A stretch of DNA of 64,000 nt from Acidovorax radicis (GTDB lineage Bacteria > Pseudomonadota > Gammaproteobacteria > Burkholderiales > Burkholderiaceae_C), in the NCBI RefSeq assembly GCF_020510705.1, contig NZ_CP075184.1:3472001-3536000 (forward strand), in the 5' to 3' direction. A model generated the notes under the pieces. The model was given only the letters and a program-made list of their open reading frames with translations, had not been told where the DNA came from and ran no database searches. Below are positions 9,174 to 17,686 of this stretch, piece by piece. Each line of letters starts with the position of its first letter. Position 1 is the first letter of the stretch. Both the position numbers and the translations under genes were made by a program.

Positions 9174-9320
9174 AAGCGCTGCGACAGCGGCCATGCCCCC
9201 ATCAGCACCCAGGCCCGTGGCCCGCATCCACACAGCGCATGGTCTGACAGCATCGCAACGCCTGGGGCCATCCAATGCAGTGATCAGCACTGCGGCACCG
9301 CCGCTCAAGGAGACCATTGC

Positions 9321-9539
9321 ATGACACAACACGCCACCATCACAGGCCACGTGACCTACACCCCAGGCGACGGCGCTCCCCTGACCATCCCCAAAGGCCC
9401 GGTGGAGCTGGATGCCGCCAAAGACAGCACCACCCTGAGCTGGACAGCCGACAATGATGCCGTCGGCGCAGCCGCCATCCCTCACGATCAGTTCAAGCAA
9501 TATGTGCGCGATGGGAAGATACGCATTGACGACCAATAA
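9321..9539 (+). CDS. Small conserved-looking hypothetical protein
   Basis: 72 residues, mildly acidic, starting MTQHATITGHVTYTPGDGAP and ending DGKIRIDDQ. A clear AAGGAGA ribosome-binding site at 9307-9313 supports translation. Alternating hydrophobic/polar residues suggest a small beta-rich domain. No signal peptide, membrane segment or Cys cluster. I do not recognise the family. It lies between the EamA gene and a palindromic repeat copy. Confidence 0.65.
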   Translation: MTQHATITGHVTYTPGDGAPLTIPKGPVELDAAKDSTTLSWTADNDAVGAAAIPHDQFKQYVRDGKIRIDDQ

Positions 9540-9578
9540 TGCGCAACACCACGGCGAGCGACGCACGGTAGAAACACT

Positions 9579-9631
9579 CAATTTTGATAGCTGCCAGCGC
9601 TTTATCAACAAGCGCTGGCGGCCCATTTGAC
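9579..9631 (+). repeat. Palindromic repeat family, copy B
   Basis: TTGATAGCTGCCAGCGCTT followed by TATCAAC and AAGCGCTGGCGGCCCATTTG. The arms GCCAGCGCTT (9593-9602) and AAGCGCTGGC (9610-9619) are a perfect 10-bp inverted repeat. The copy ends about 15 bases before the DUF924 start codon and so would lie in that gene's leader. Confidence 0.88.
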
Positions 9632-9646
9632 TCAATAAACTGCTCC

Positions 9647-10186
9647 ATGCAAAGCCAAGCCATTCTGGATTTCTGGTTCCAGGAACTCACACCCGCCCAG
9701 CACTTTGCGCAAGACGGCGCCCTCGACGCCCAGATCGCGGGGCGTTTTGGCGCCACCCTGGACGCAGCGCGCCAAGGCGAGCTTTGGGCCTGGCGCTCGA
9801 GCCCCCAAGGGCGCCTCGCAGAAATCCTGGTGCTCGACCAGTTCTCGCGCAACATCCACCGGGGCACGGCCCTGGCTTTTGCCAACGACGCGCAAGCGCT
9901 GGTGCTGGCACAAGAGCTGGTGGCGGGTGGACACGATGGCGCGTTGGCGCCTGCCCAGCGCGCCTTTGCCTACATGCCCTACATGCACAGCGAGTCAGCC
10001 ACCATCCATGCGCAAGCCATGGTGTTGTTTGACCAGCCAGGGCTTGAAAACAACCTGCAGTTTGAGGCGCGCCACCGCGACATCATTGTCCGGTTTGGGC
10101 GATATCCGCACCGCAACGCGGCGCTGGGGCGCACCTCCACGCCTGAAGAGGTTGCGTTTTTGCAGCAGGCCGGTTCATCGTTCTGA
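9647..10186 (+). CDS. DUF924 family protein
   Basis: 179 residues. ILDFWFQEL at the start, LAEILVLDQFSRNIHRGTA near residue 62, FAYMPYMHSE near residue 108, and a final RFGRYPHRNAALGR are the conserved blocks of DUF924, an alpha-helical family with a tetratricopeptide-like fold and no settled function. The frame is open back to 9584, but ATG at 9647 matches the family's N-terminus. The palindromic repeat sits just upstream in place of an obvious Shine-Dalgarno. Confidence 0.87.
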   Translation: MQSQAILDFWFQELTPAQHFAQDGALDAQIAGRFGATLDAARQGELWAWRSSPQGRLAEILVLDQFSRNIHRGTALAFANDAQALVLAQELVAGGHDGALAPAQRAFAYMPYMHSESATIHAQAMVLFDQPGLENNLQFEARHRDIIVRFGRYPHRNAALGRTSTPEEVAFLQQAGSSF

Positions 10187-10246
10187 CCCGCTGACAGCGG
10201 GCCATGTTGATCACAACACAGCGCCCGCCGCCAAGTTAAGGAATGC

Positions 10247-11182
10247 TTACAGCGGCCGCGTGAGGTACACCGCCTCGCGGCCGACAATCGGCTCACGGGT
10301 GGGCATGAACACGGTGCAGTCGTCACACGGCGCGCGGATCTCGTCCTCGCCATCGGTGGCAATCAGTTCGTCTTCGGCAAACACCTCAAACCCCACCAGC
10401 GGCCGCACAAACCGGAAGTCCGGCGTGCGCACCATCAAGGTCTGCAGCAGCTCATAGCGGCTCTGCGGGCCTGGTGCGGGGCGGTCGGCAGGTGCGTCGA
10501 CCAGGCCGAAGTGGGCCAGAAAATCAAGCGCTGCCGTTGTCGCCACGTTGGCCGCCGACTGCAGAAAATGCTGGCCGCACTCCACCACCAGCGCCACGCC
10601 TTGGCCCTCTGCCAGACCATGGCGGCCATGCTGGATGAGCGGAGTGCCCGACCCCAGGCCGCTGGGCATCACCAGGTGCACGGGCGGGCGGCCCAGGGCC
10701 AGTGCCACCGTTGCATTGCGCGCATATGCCGGGTAGACCCAGAAGGGCACCACGTCCTGGCTGGTGGAGTGGATGTCGAGGATGTGATCGGCCGCCGACA
10801 CCACGGGCCGCAGTGCGCGCGCGCGCAAAAGCTCGGGGCTTTCTGCCGTGCCATCGAGCTCGCTGGCGGACCAGATGCGGTTGAGGTTGTGCACCAGCTG
10901 GCGGCTCTCGTGCGGCTGCGACGCGTCAAACGATTCGTAGGCCGCCACGTTGGCAAAACTGATGGTCAGCGTGCCGATGCGCGGGCGCACGCCGGTGTCG
11001 AGCAGATGCGTGGCCGCCACCATGCCGCAGATCTCGTTGCCATGCGTGAGCGCATTGATCAGCACGTGCGGGCCGGGCTGCCCTGACTCGAAACGGTGCA
11101 CATAGTCGATCCCGACGTTGCCCTCGCGGTAAGCGGACAGGTCACGAGGCAACACTTCAAAAACAGGGAGATTCTGGGCCAT
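10247..11182 (-). CDS. Succinylglutamate desuccinylase/aspartoacylase family protein
   Basis: 311 residues from the ATG at 11182. Zinc carboxypeptidase-like motifs are visible: NALTHGNEICG (His and Glu ligands, about residues 46-56), the HNLNRIW block (substrate-binding Arg/Asn), DIHST (His ligand, about 138) and VECGQH (catalytic Glu region). Family members deacylate N-acyl amino acids or activate related amides. The exact acyl substrate is unknown. The gene is divergent from the 608-residue protein gene, with 105 bp between the starts. Confidence 0.82.
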   Translation of the reverse strand: MAQNLPVFEVLPRDLSAYREGNVGIDYVHRFESGQPGPHVLINALTHGNEICGMVAATHLLDTGVRPRIGTLTISFANVAAYESFDASQPHESRQLVHNLNRIWSASELDGTAESPELLRARALRPVVSAADHILDIHSTSQDVVPFWVYPAYARNATVALALGRPPVHLVMPSGLGSGTPLIQHGRHGLAEGQGVALVVECGQHFLQSAANVATTAALDFLAHFGLVDAPADRPAPGPQSRYELLQTLMVRTPDFRFVRPLVGFEVFAEDELIATDGEDEIRAPCDDCTVFMPTREPIVGREAVYLTRPL

Positions 11183-11287
11183 GGCGGTGAATGGATAAGA
11201 CAGCACATCATTGTCTGCGCAAAGCCGCAGGCTTGCAGGGGGCGGTGTACGATGCCCGCCGTTGTGCCCCTCCGCGCCTGTTGACCC

Positions 11288-13114
11288 ATGCCTACCGTCC
11301 GACTTTGCCCGCTGGCCGATGTGGCCGACCAGATTCCGCCCGGGTGCTGGTTGGCAGAGCGCCTGGCGCATGCACCCGCTGAGCTGGCCAGTGAGACGGT
11401 GCTCTATATCGCGGGCGATCTGTCATTGCCCCAATTGCACCTGAATGCCCCGCTGGCCCCACACAACACACTGCGCGCCGCACTGCCGGACCTGGGCAGC
11501 CTGGGCCAACGACCGTACCCACAGGACGACGATGCGCAAGTGTTCGTCCCGGCATCGCCATTTCTCATTCTCATTGCAGGTCAACTGCACGTTGACGGTG
11601 CGCTGACCAGCGACCCACCAAGCGACACCGTCGACACCCCCACACACCTGATGGTGCTGGGGGATGCACACGTGCGCAACGCGGTGCTGAGCGGTCAACA
11701 AACGGACATACAGGGCGCCTTGCGCGTGGATGATCTGCTGTGGGGCGACAGCCCCCACAACAACGGCAAACCCGGCAGTGCCCACGGCGCTTTATCGGTG
11801 GCGGGAGGGCTGCAGGCCCGCGTGGCCCTGTTCACCGGCAACTACCGGCCACGCATCGGCGGTGTGGAGCAGGTGGAGTTCCTGATGGACGAGGTGCGGG
11901 GCGTGCCCCACCGGGCCGAATTCTCCAGCGAGATCATGGGCGCGGTGTTTGCCCCGGCGCTTCATGAGGGCGTCCACGACGGCGAGAACGGCCTTGCCAG
12001 CATGCTCAGCCGCAGCCGCGTGGTGGCGGCCGTGCGGGCGGGCGGCAGCGCCGCGTGCAGCAGCGCCAACATCCACGCTGCACAGCCGATGGCGCACGAC
12101 CTGTGTGAAGGCGATGCCATCACGGCGCAGAACATTCTGGCGGTGGTGCACAGCCCCGTGATCGCCCACAAGGAGCACAAAGCGGCAGGATGGTTTGGCC
12201 AGACCGACTTCGCCCTGTGCCAGCGGCACGTGGACGAAGAAGGCGACCGCCGCGACGACAGCGTGTACATCACCGTGTGGAAGACCTGGGACTTTTATCT
12301 GGCGGCTGAGCGCGAGCCCGCGGCGCGCGGCCCCCTGCAAAAACTGATCGCTTTGCTGGGGCGCAAGGCACCGCCTGCTTCACCGCAGCTCACACTGATT
12401 TACCGCCGCTACACCAACGGCCAGGCGGGCGATTGGCAGGCCCTTGTACCCCCCACAGCCCAGCACGACGAACAAAGCCCGGCCATGAACCCGGCGCAGA
12501 ATCGGGTGCCCCGCATGGAAGCCGGTCCCCACACCATGGACACCGGGCAGGCTTGGCAGGCCTGCCAACAAGCTTGGCGCGGTGTGCTGGACTATGTGCG
12601 CAAGGCCACGGGCCAGCACCACGCGCGCTACCCGCTCTACCAGCGCCTGCATGGCGAACTGACGGCCACAGCCGTCGAGGAATTCACCAGCCTGCCGGTG
12701 TTCACCGAGCGCTACAACGACTGGTGGGACAGCGACCACAACGGCTGGTGGGAGGGCGAGGTGTGGGTCGGCGCCCGCCAGCCCTGCATGCACAACGGCG
12801 AACCCTGGGGCCGCGCGCTCAAGCTCAGCTGGAAAAACGGCGCAGAGGCGCCCGGCGACGACCCGGACGACGCCCACAGCGCCTACCAGCTCGATGTGGA
12901 CGAAGCCCGTGACGGCCCCCCCGTGGTCGTGTTCAGCTACACCCAGCGCCAAAGCGAACCCCGCACCGCCCTGCCCCGTGGCGCCGCCGACCACATGGCG
13001 CGGCTGCTGCGCTTTTACGGGCAGGTCAACACAAGCATCCGCGCCACGGACTTGCACGATCACGCGCAAGCGTGTGGGCAAAGTCCGTCGGCACCAGCAG
13101 GCCAGCACATTTAA
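11288..13114 (+). CDS. Unrecognised 608-residue protein with beta-helix-like N-terminal part
   Basis: The N-terminal half shows short repeating strands (LYIAGDLSLPQLHLN, LILIAGQLHVDGAL, HLMVLGDAHVRNAVL, IQGALRVDDLL, GALSVAGGLQARVAL). This resembles the stacked turns of polymer-forming or bactofilin-like beta-helices. The C-terminal half is Trp-rich (YNDWWDSDHNGWWEGEVW) and otherwise unlike families I know. No signal peptide or membrane segment. It shares a 105-bp divergent region with the aspartoacylase-like gene. The start at 11288 is an ATG. Function not assigned. Confidence 0.75.
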   Translation: MPTVRLCPLADVADQIPPGCWLAERLAHAPAELASETVLYIAGDLSLPQLHLNAPLAPHNTLRAALPDLGSLGQRPYPQDDDAQVFVPASPFLILIAGQLHVDGALTSDPPSDTVDTPTHLMVLGDAHVRNAVLSGQQTDIQGALRVDDLLWGDSPHNNGKPGSAHGALSVAGGLQARVALFTGNYRPRIGGVEQVEFLMDEVRGVPHRAEFSSEIMGAVFAPALHEGVHDGENGLASMLSRSRVVAAVRAGGSAACSSANIHAAQPMAHDLCEGDAITAQNILAVVHSPVIAHKEHKAAGWFGQTDFALCQRHVDEEGDRRDDSVYITVWKTWDFYLAAEREPAARGPLQKLIALLGRKAPPASPQLTLIYRRYTNGQAGDWQALVPPTAQHDEQSPAMNPAQNRVPRMEAGPHTMDTGQAWQACQQAWRGVLDYVRKATGQHHARYPLYQRLHGELTATAVEEFTSLPVFTERYNDWWDSDHNGWWEGEVWVGARQPCMHNGEPWGRALKLSWKNGAEAPGDDPDDAHSAYQLDVDEARDGPPVVVFSYTQRQSEPRTALPRGAADHMARLLRFYGQVNTSIRATDLHDHAQACGQSPSAPAGQHI

Positions 13115-13425
13115 GAGCCTGTTCAAAGCCCCAACGCCGCGTTGATCCCACACGGTGGGGCGCTCAAAAATGCGGGCCCGGGCCTTCTTGCGCCAGCGTG
13201 TCCTGCGCATTGCGCAACGGGTAGGCCCTGGCCCTGTGGCGGGTGATGCACCGTTCACACCATCCGGTGGCCGCACCGGGCTATGTGCAGGTGCTGGTCT
13301 CATGATGATGGCGCGCCAGACAACGCAGGCCGTTGCGGCCGCATAGTCACAGCGGCACAAAAGGGCATGGTTTGTGACGTACCATGCCGGCATGGTCCCA
13401 TCCCGAGACCCTTAAAGGAGGCCCC
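13115..13425. other. Noncoding gap
   Basis: About 310 bases between the 608-residue protein gene and the small AAAGGAG-preceded gene. Short open frames occur, but none has a ribosome-binding site or a recognisable product. I see no repeat or RNA gene here. Confidence 0.5.
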
Positions 13426-13569
13426 ATGGCAAAAGGCGAACAACGCAGCAACAAGATGGCGAAGAAACCCAAGAAGGACACTTCCCTGCCCAAGGAGCAC
13501 ACCGGCTCTGACCGCCCCATGCCCCCCATGACGGCAGTGATCCCACGCGGCAAGGACAAGAACAAGTAG
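13426..13569 (+). CDS. Small basic protein (47 residues)
   Basis: MAKGEQRSNKMAKKPKKDTS and a Pro/Lys-rich remainder ending RGKDKNK. A strong AAAGGAG at 13414-13420 precedes the ATG by six bases, so translation is likely. The lysine-rich, unstructured composition suggests nucleic-acid contact or ribosome association, but that is inference. I believe similar short proteins recur in Burkholderiales; no function is known to me. It is followed by a hairpin terminator at 13646. Confidence 0.75.
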   Translation: MAKGEQRSNKMAKKPKKDTSLPKEHTGSDRPMPPMTAVIPRGKDKNK

Positions 13570-13630
13570 CCTCTGGTCACTGGTTCGGCGGCGACGGATG
13601 TCGCGCCAACCATTCGCCAGGCCCGTTAGA

Positions 13631-13688
13631 TTTGCTACTTAAATCATAGCTGCCAGCGCTTTATCCATAGGCGCTGGCAGCTATTTTT
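13631..13688 (+). repeat. Palindromic repeat family, copy C
   Basis: The most symmetrical copy: AAATCATAGCTGCCAGCGC and GCGCTGGCAGCTATTTTTA around an 11-base loop. It lies between two convergent genes. Confidence 0.88.
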
Positions 13689-13689
13689 A
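13646..13689. terminator. Rho-independent terminator made from repeat copy C
   Basis: A perfect 14-bp inverted repeat (ATAGCTGCCAGCGC at 13646-13659, GCGCTGGCAGCTAT at 13671-13684) is followed by TTTTT on the plus strand. It ends transcripts of the 47-residue protein gene. The stop codon of the convergent ylqF lies at 13687, so on the minus strand the stem begins right after it. That strand has only a weak T tract (TTTAAG). Confidence 0.75.
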
Positions 13690-14658
13690 CGTCAGATCGC
13701 TGCCCGGTGAGGGTTCCCGCACCCCAGAGCCCTTGCCTTTGGATTTGGTGCGGGCATCTTTTTTGGCCTGGCGTTTGGCGTCTTCGGCCAGACCCGCAGC
13801 GCGCCAGGCTTCGAACTCGGCGGGATCTTCCAGCGTGATCCGGCCCAATATGGCCGAGCGGAAGTCGGTCATCACGATCTCGGCGGTTTTCTGCAAATTC
13901 ACACGGCCACCGCCCAGCATGGCGCCACGCTTTCGGCCAATGGCTTCGAGCAGTTCCTCATCGTGCATGGTGGCCACGGTACCCGCAGGCAGGCCCAATT
14001 TGTAGCGCGCCTCCAGCAACGGCGCGTAGTGCTGCTGCAAGCGGCGCAGCAGCTCGAGCGCCACCAGTTCCTCGTCATAGGCGTTGCGCCCCACGGCACC
14101 GCTGGCGGCCAGGTTGTAGCCGCTTTCGGGCACCACGATGCGGGGCCACAACATGCCCGGCGTATCCCACAGATAGAAATCATCGGCCAGCGTGATGCGC
14201 TGCTCCAGCTTGGTGATGCCCGCTTCGTCACCCGTTTTGGCCTGGCGCTTGTTGGTCAGCGTGTTGATCAGCGTGGACTTGCCCACATTGGGCACGCCGC
14301 AGATCAACACCCGCATGGGCTTGGCCATGCCACCCCGGTTGGGCGAGAGCGCATGGCACCCGTCGATGAGCTTGCGCGCGGGCGCGGGGTCTGAGGCATC
14401 GAGCGGCACGGCGCGTGTGGCGCTCTGTGCGTTGTACCAATCGACCCACAGCGCGGTGCGCTCGGGGTCGGCCACGTCCTGTTTGTTGAGCACCTTGAGC
14501 GTGGGCTTGTGGCCCGTGATCTCGGCGAGCAGCGGGTTGGCGCTGGAGCCAGGCAGCCGGGCGTCCAGCACCTCGATCACCACGTCAATGTCCTTGATGC
14601 GCTCGGTGATGGCTTTTTTGGTCAGGTGCATATGACCGGGGAACCACTGGATGGCCAT
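13687..14658 (-). CDS. ylqF: YlqF/RbgA-type ribosome biogenesis GTPase
   Basis: 323 residues from the ATG at 14658. It is a circularly permuted GTPase: the G4 motif NKQD (about residue 60) comes before the G1 P-loop GVPNVGKST (about 130) and G3 DTPG (about 180). WFPGHMHLTKKAI at the N-terminus is diagnostic for the YlqF/RbgA group, which promotes late 50S assembly in Bacillus. The C-terminal helical domain is followed by a Lys-rich tail. The open frame continues to 14784, but residues before MAIQWFPG are not conserved-looking. Confidence 0.9.
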   Translation of the reverse strand: MAIQWFPGHMHLTKKAITERIKDIDVVIEVLDARLPGSSANPLLAEITGHKPTLKVLNKQDVADPERTALWVDWYNAQSATRAVPLDASDPAPARKLIDGCHALSPNRGGMAKPMRVLICGVPNVGKSTLINTLTNKRQAKTGDEAGITKLEQRITLADDFYLWDTPGMLWPRIVVPESGYNLAASGAVGRNAYDEELVALELLRRLQQHYAPLLEARYKLGLPAGTVATMHDEELLEAIGRKRGAMLGGGRVNLQKTAEIVMTDFRSAILGRITLEDPAEFEAWRAAGLAEDAKRQAKKDARTKSKGKGSGVREPSPGSDLT

Positions 14659-14750
14659 GCGGGGGTCTTTCTTCGTCGTACAAGTCTGTCGGTGGGTGGC
14701 AAGGATAATCGCGGTCTGCCCACCGCCGCCGCAACACGCTATTGAACACC

Positions 14751-15020
14751 ATGCCCCGCCCCAAAATCGCCCCCGGCAAAACACCCGCGCCCCCGGTCCG
14801 CACCATCAGCAAGACAGACAAGGAGATGTTGTTCAAGGGCGTGACCTGCGCACTGATCGGGCTGGTGATCTTGCTGGCACCGTATGTGGCGCGGTCGACC
14901 AGCGTGCGCGAACTGATGGCCCAGGTCACGCTGGTGGGCTGGTTTGCGCTGGTGCTGGGGCTGGCATTTTTGGTGAACTACGCGTTGCGCCGCTTCAAAG
15001 CGCAACGCGGCGCCCGGTGA
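14751..15020 (+). CDS. Small membrane protein with two hydrophobic segments
   Basis: 89 residues. A Pro/Lys-rich N-terminus is followed by two membrane segments (GVTCALIGLVILLAPYVA and LVGWFALVLGLAFLVNYAL) and a basic end RRFKAQRGAR. I do not recognise a named family. Its stop codon overlaps the GTG start of the next gene by four bases (GTGA), so the two are probably translated together. Divergent from ylqF with 92 bp between starts. Confidence 0.75.
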   Translation: MPRPKIAPGKTPAPPVRTISKTDKEMLFKGVTCALIGLVILLAPYVARSTSVRELMAQVTLVGWFALVLGLAFLVNYALRRFKAQRGAR

Positions 15021-15286
15021 ACAGGGGTGCAGCGGCGGGTACCGTTGACGCGCTCAACGCCATCACAGCCCCCATCGGGGATGCGGCGTCGGCAAGGGCC
15101 ATGTTCGCGGCGCTGCAGGCCCGGGCCGCTGGCGCCGGCATCCGGCTTCGCACCCCACCGCCCGAGCCCACCACCTGTTGCGGCCGGGGCTGCAACGGCT
15201 GCGTGTGGGAGGGTTTTTTCGATGCAGCGGTGTATTGGCGGGATGAGGCGCTGCTGCAGTGGGAACCAGCGCGCACTGCGCCCTGA
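15017..15286 (+). CDS. Oxidoreductase-like domain protein
   Basis: 89 residues from the GTG at 15017, which overlaps the preceding stop as GTGA. The end PPPEPTTCCGRGCNGCVWEGFF plus AAVYWRDEAL is the signature of the short oxidoreductase-like domain, whose four cysteines (CC, C, C within ten residues) probably bind a metal or cluster. The function of this domain in bacteria is not established. The tight coupling with the two-TM gene suggests the products are made together. Confidence 0.8.
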   Translation: MNRGAAAGTVDALNAITAPIGDAASARAMFAALQARAAGAGIRLRTPPPEPTTCCGRGCNGCVWEGFFDAAVYWRDEALLQWEPARTAP

Positions 15287-15372
15287 CTGCTTCGCTCTGA
15301 CCACTGCGAACGCCCTGCGGCAAAGCCCTGCACCGGATGGGCGCCAAGCCAGTGCACAGGCATCCTGGCACG

Positions 15373-17667
15373 CTATTTTTGTGGCAGCCCGTCTGCTGTG
15401 GGAGCAGCGCGCTCCGGCAGCAATGAAGGTGGTGTCGAAGGTGCCAGCCAGGCCCGCACCAGATCCGCGTCAGCGCGCACCTGTGCCGCCAGGTCGGTGG
15501 CCAGCCACAGGCGGCGCAGCAGCCAGGGGGTGAGGTCGCGCTCCAAGGGGCTGGGCAAGGGTTCGGGCACGGGCGATGCCAATGCGTCTGCCGCAACTGC
15601 GGGAGGTGGTGCCGCACCCAGCAGCAGTGCATTGATGCGTTCGGCAGCCTGTGCCAGCGGCCCCTGCACCTGATCGGCTTGCAGCAGGTCGCGGCGCAGC
15701 ACCAGCAGGGCTTTGACGGCGGTGAGCTGCGCCAGCAACTGGTAACTGTGGGCCTGCAAATGCTCCAGCGGGGCCAGCGGCGGGCGCACGGCACGCGGCT
15801 CGACCAGTGAGCGCTGCGTAGCCTGCACCAGCGCCGAGAGGCTGTCATACGCTTCGCGCCGGGCCAGGCGCCAGGCCAGCTCGGGCGCAGTGTCCACCGC
15901 CTGGAACTGCCCCAGCCCCAGGGCGACATGCATGTGGCGCGCCTGCGCCGTGAGCGTGCGCTCCACCAGGCCTGGCAGCTGCGTACGCTCCCAGGACGGC
16001 AACACATAGGCAAAGGCCCAGGCGATGCCCGTGCCGATCAGGGTGTCGGCAATGCGCTCGAACAGCGCAAAGGTGGTGCTTTCGCCGCTGTTGAGCATGT
16101 GCGCCTGCAGCAGGCCCAGCGTGGTGGCGGCCACCGCCGTCACCACATAGCGGCGCAAGGCAAACCCGTGCGCTACCCCCTGCGCCAGCGTCAACCAGGC
16201 GATCAGCGCCAGCGGCGGCAGATGCGCCGCCAGCAGGCCCAGGGTCAGCACGCAACCCACCACGGTGCCCAGAACGCGGCTGTTGCGGCGCTCCAGCGTC
16301 TGCGCTAGGCTGCCGCGCAGCACCACGACGATGGTCAGCACCACCCAATAGGCGTGGGTGCCCCAGGGCAACAGCTGCGCCACGGCAAACCCCACCGCAA
16401 TGGCCGCTGCCGCACGCAGCGCATGGCGCAGCGCGGGGGCCTGCCAGCGCCACAGCCCCGCAAAGGGCTTCCACGACCAGGTGGTGGGGCTGACAAACAT
16501 CTGCCAGTTGCGGCGTACCACGGCCAGGTCGGGTTCGGCCTCGTCGCGGGCCAGGGCGATCAGGTGCAGCACTTCGTCGTTGATGCGGCCAATGCGGCCC
16601 GCCAGGGCCTGCGCGAGCAGCCCGGGTGCAAAACCCACTGCGGCAGCAGCGCCGTCATCACCGTGCACCGGGGTCGAGGCAAGGGTTTGCAGTCGCCCCC
16701 GCAGGCTCTCAAACGGCATGGGTTTGCGGCCCAGCAGCAAATCGTCCGCCAGCAGCGCGACCTTGGCGGCCAGGGCCCGCAGCACCACCTGCTGCCCCGC
16801 CAGTGCGGGGGCCTGCCCCGGCTGGCTGTGCAAGGTGTCGAGATCCAGTTCGCAGGCCAGCAGGTGGTCGCGCATTTCCAGCACCTGCACCAGCATGCCC
16901 GCCAGGCGCTGGCGCCGTGGGGTGTCGGGCGCTTCGAGCACCACGTCGCGTGCCGACTGCAGCTGGTCGGCCAGCGTGGCGTGGCGGCGCAGCAGCTGGC
17001 CGGTCAGCAGCACGGGCGTGCTGCCTGGCGCAGCAGGAGAAAATTGCTGGGCCTGCAGGCGCAGAAGGCCCGCCGTGGACAACAACGTGTCGGCGAGCAG
17101 TTGCACGCGATAGCGCGCATTGAGAAGGTGGTTGGCCACCAGCGAAAACGGCAGATACAGCAGCGCCCCCAGGCCGAAATACAAGGTGGTCGACAGTGCA
17201 GCCGCTGCCGGCTCGCCGCCCGTGTGCACGGGTACGGCCATGGCAAACACCATGGCCAGCATGATGGCAATGGCGACCGGCGCACCGCGCTTGCCCCACG
17301 CCATGCCCAAAAACACCAAAAAGGTGGCCGGCACCAGCAACAGTCCCAGCAGCACGGGCGTGGGATGCAGCCACTGCACGGCAAAAAACAGCGGCATGCT
17401 CAACACCGGCCCAGGCAGCATCTGCCAGAACTTGCCGCGCCGGGGCGCCACGCTGTCCGGCGGAATCGCGACGATCACCCCCACGGTGGCGGCGGCTGCC
17501 GCCAGCGCACCCAGCCACAGGTGCACACTGGCCGAGATCAGCAGCAGGCCGGCGGCGCCCACCAGACCGTTGAGTACGTAATGGCTCAGGGCCACGCGCC
17601 GCATGGCACGAAGGCGCGCCGCCATCCGAAGTCGCAAGGCGGTGCCTGTGGCCATGACAGGGTCCAT
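15373..17667 (-). CDS. FUSC family membrane protein (YccS/AaeB-like)
   Basis: 764 residues with two clusters of about six membrane segments (residues 25-180 and 385-520) separated by long cytoplasmic helices. This is the FUSC/aromatic acid exporter layout. WVVLTIVVVLRGSLAQTLERRNSRVLGTVVGCVL is the family-typical block in the second cluster. It probably exports aromatic carboxylates or lipophilic compounds. ATG at 17667 lies 19 bases after the gshA stop, so it is likely the second gene of a gshA transcript. Confidence 0.85.
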   Translation of the reverse strand: MDPVMATGTALRLRMAARLRAMRRVALSHYVLNGLVGAAGLLLISASVHLWLGALAAAAATVGVIVAIPPDSVAPRRGKFWQMLPGPVLSMPLFFAVQWLHPTPVLLGLLLVPATFLVFLGMAWGKRGAPVAIAIMLAMVFAMAVPVHTGGEPAAAALSTTLYFGLGALLYLPFSLVANHLLNARYRVQLLADTLLSTAGLLRLQAQQFSPAAPGSTPVLLTGQLLRRHATLADQLQSARDVVLEAPDTPRRQRLAGMLVQVLEMRDHLLACELDLDTLHSQPGQAPALAGQQVVLRALAAKVALLADDLLLGRKPMPFESLRGRLQTLASTPVHGDDGAAAAVGFAPGLLAQALAGRIGRINDEVLHLIALARDEAEPDLAVVRRNWQMFVSPTTWSWKPFAGLWRWQAPALRHALRAAAAIAVGFAVAQLLPWGTHAYWVVLTIVVVLRGSLAQTLERRNSRVLGTVVGCVLTLGLLAAHLPPLALIAWLTLAQGVAHGFALRRYVVTAVAATTLGLLQAHMLNSGESTTFALFERIADTLIGTGIAWAFAYVLPSWERTQLPGLVERTLTAQARHMHVALGLGQFQAVDTAPELAWRLARREAYDSLSALVQATQRSLVEPRAVRPPLAPLEHLQAHSYQLLAQLTAVKALLVLRRDLLQADQVQGPLAQAAERINALLLGAAPPPAVAADALASPVPEPLPSPLERDLTPWLLRRLWLATDLAAQVRADADLVRAWLAPSTPPSLLPERAAPTADGLPQK

Positions 17668-17686
17668 CAACGTGCGCAGCGGCCGG

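Noticed and set aside
13155..13346. 63-residue open frame before the small basic protein gene
   Set aside because: No ribosome-binding site, Arg/Ala-biased composition, and no resemblance to a known family.
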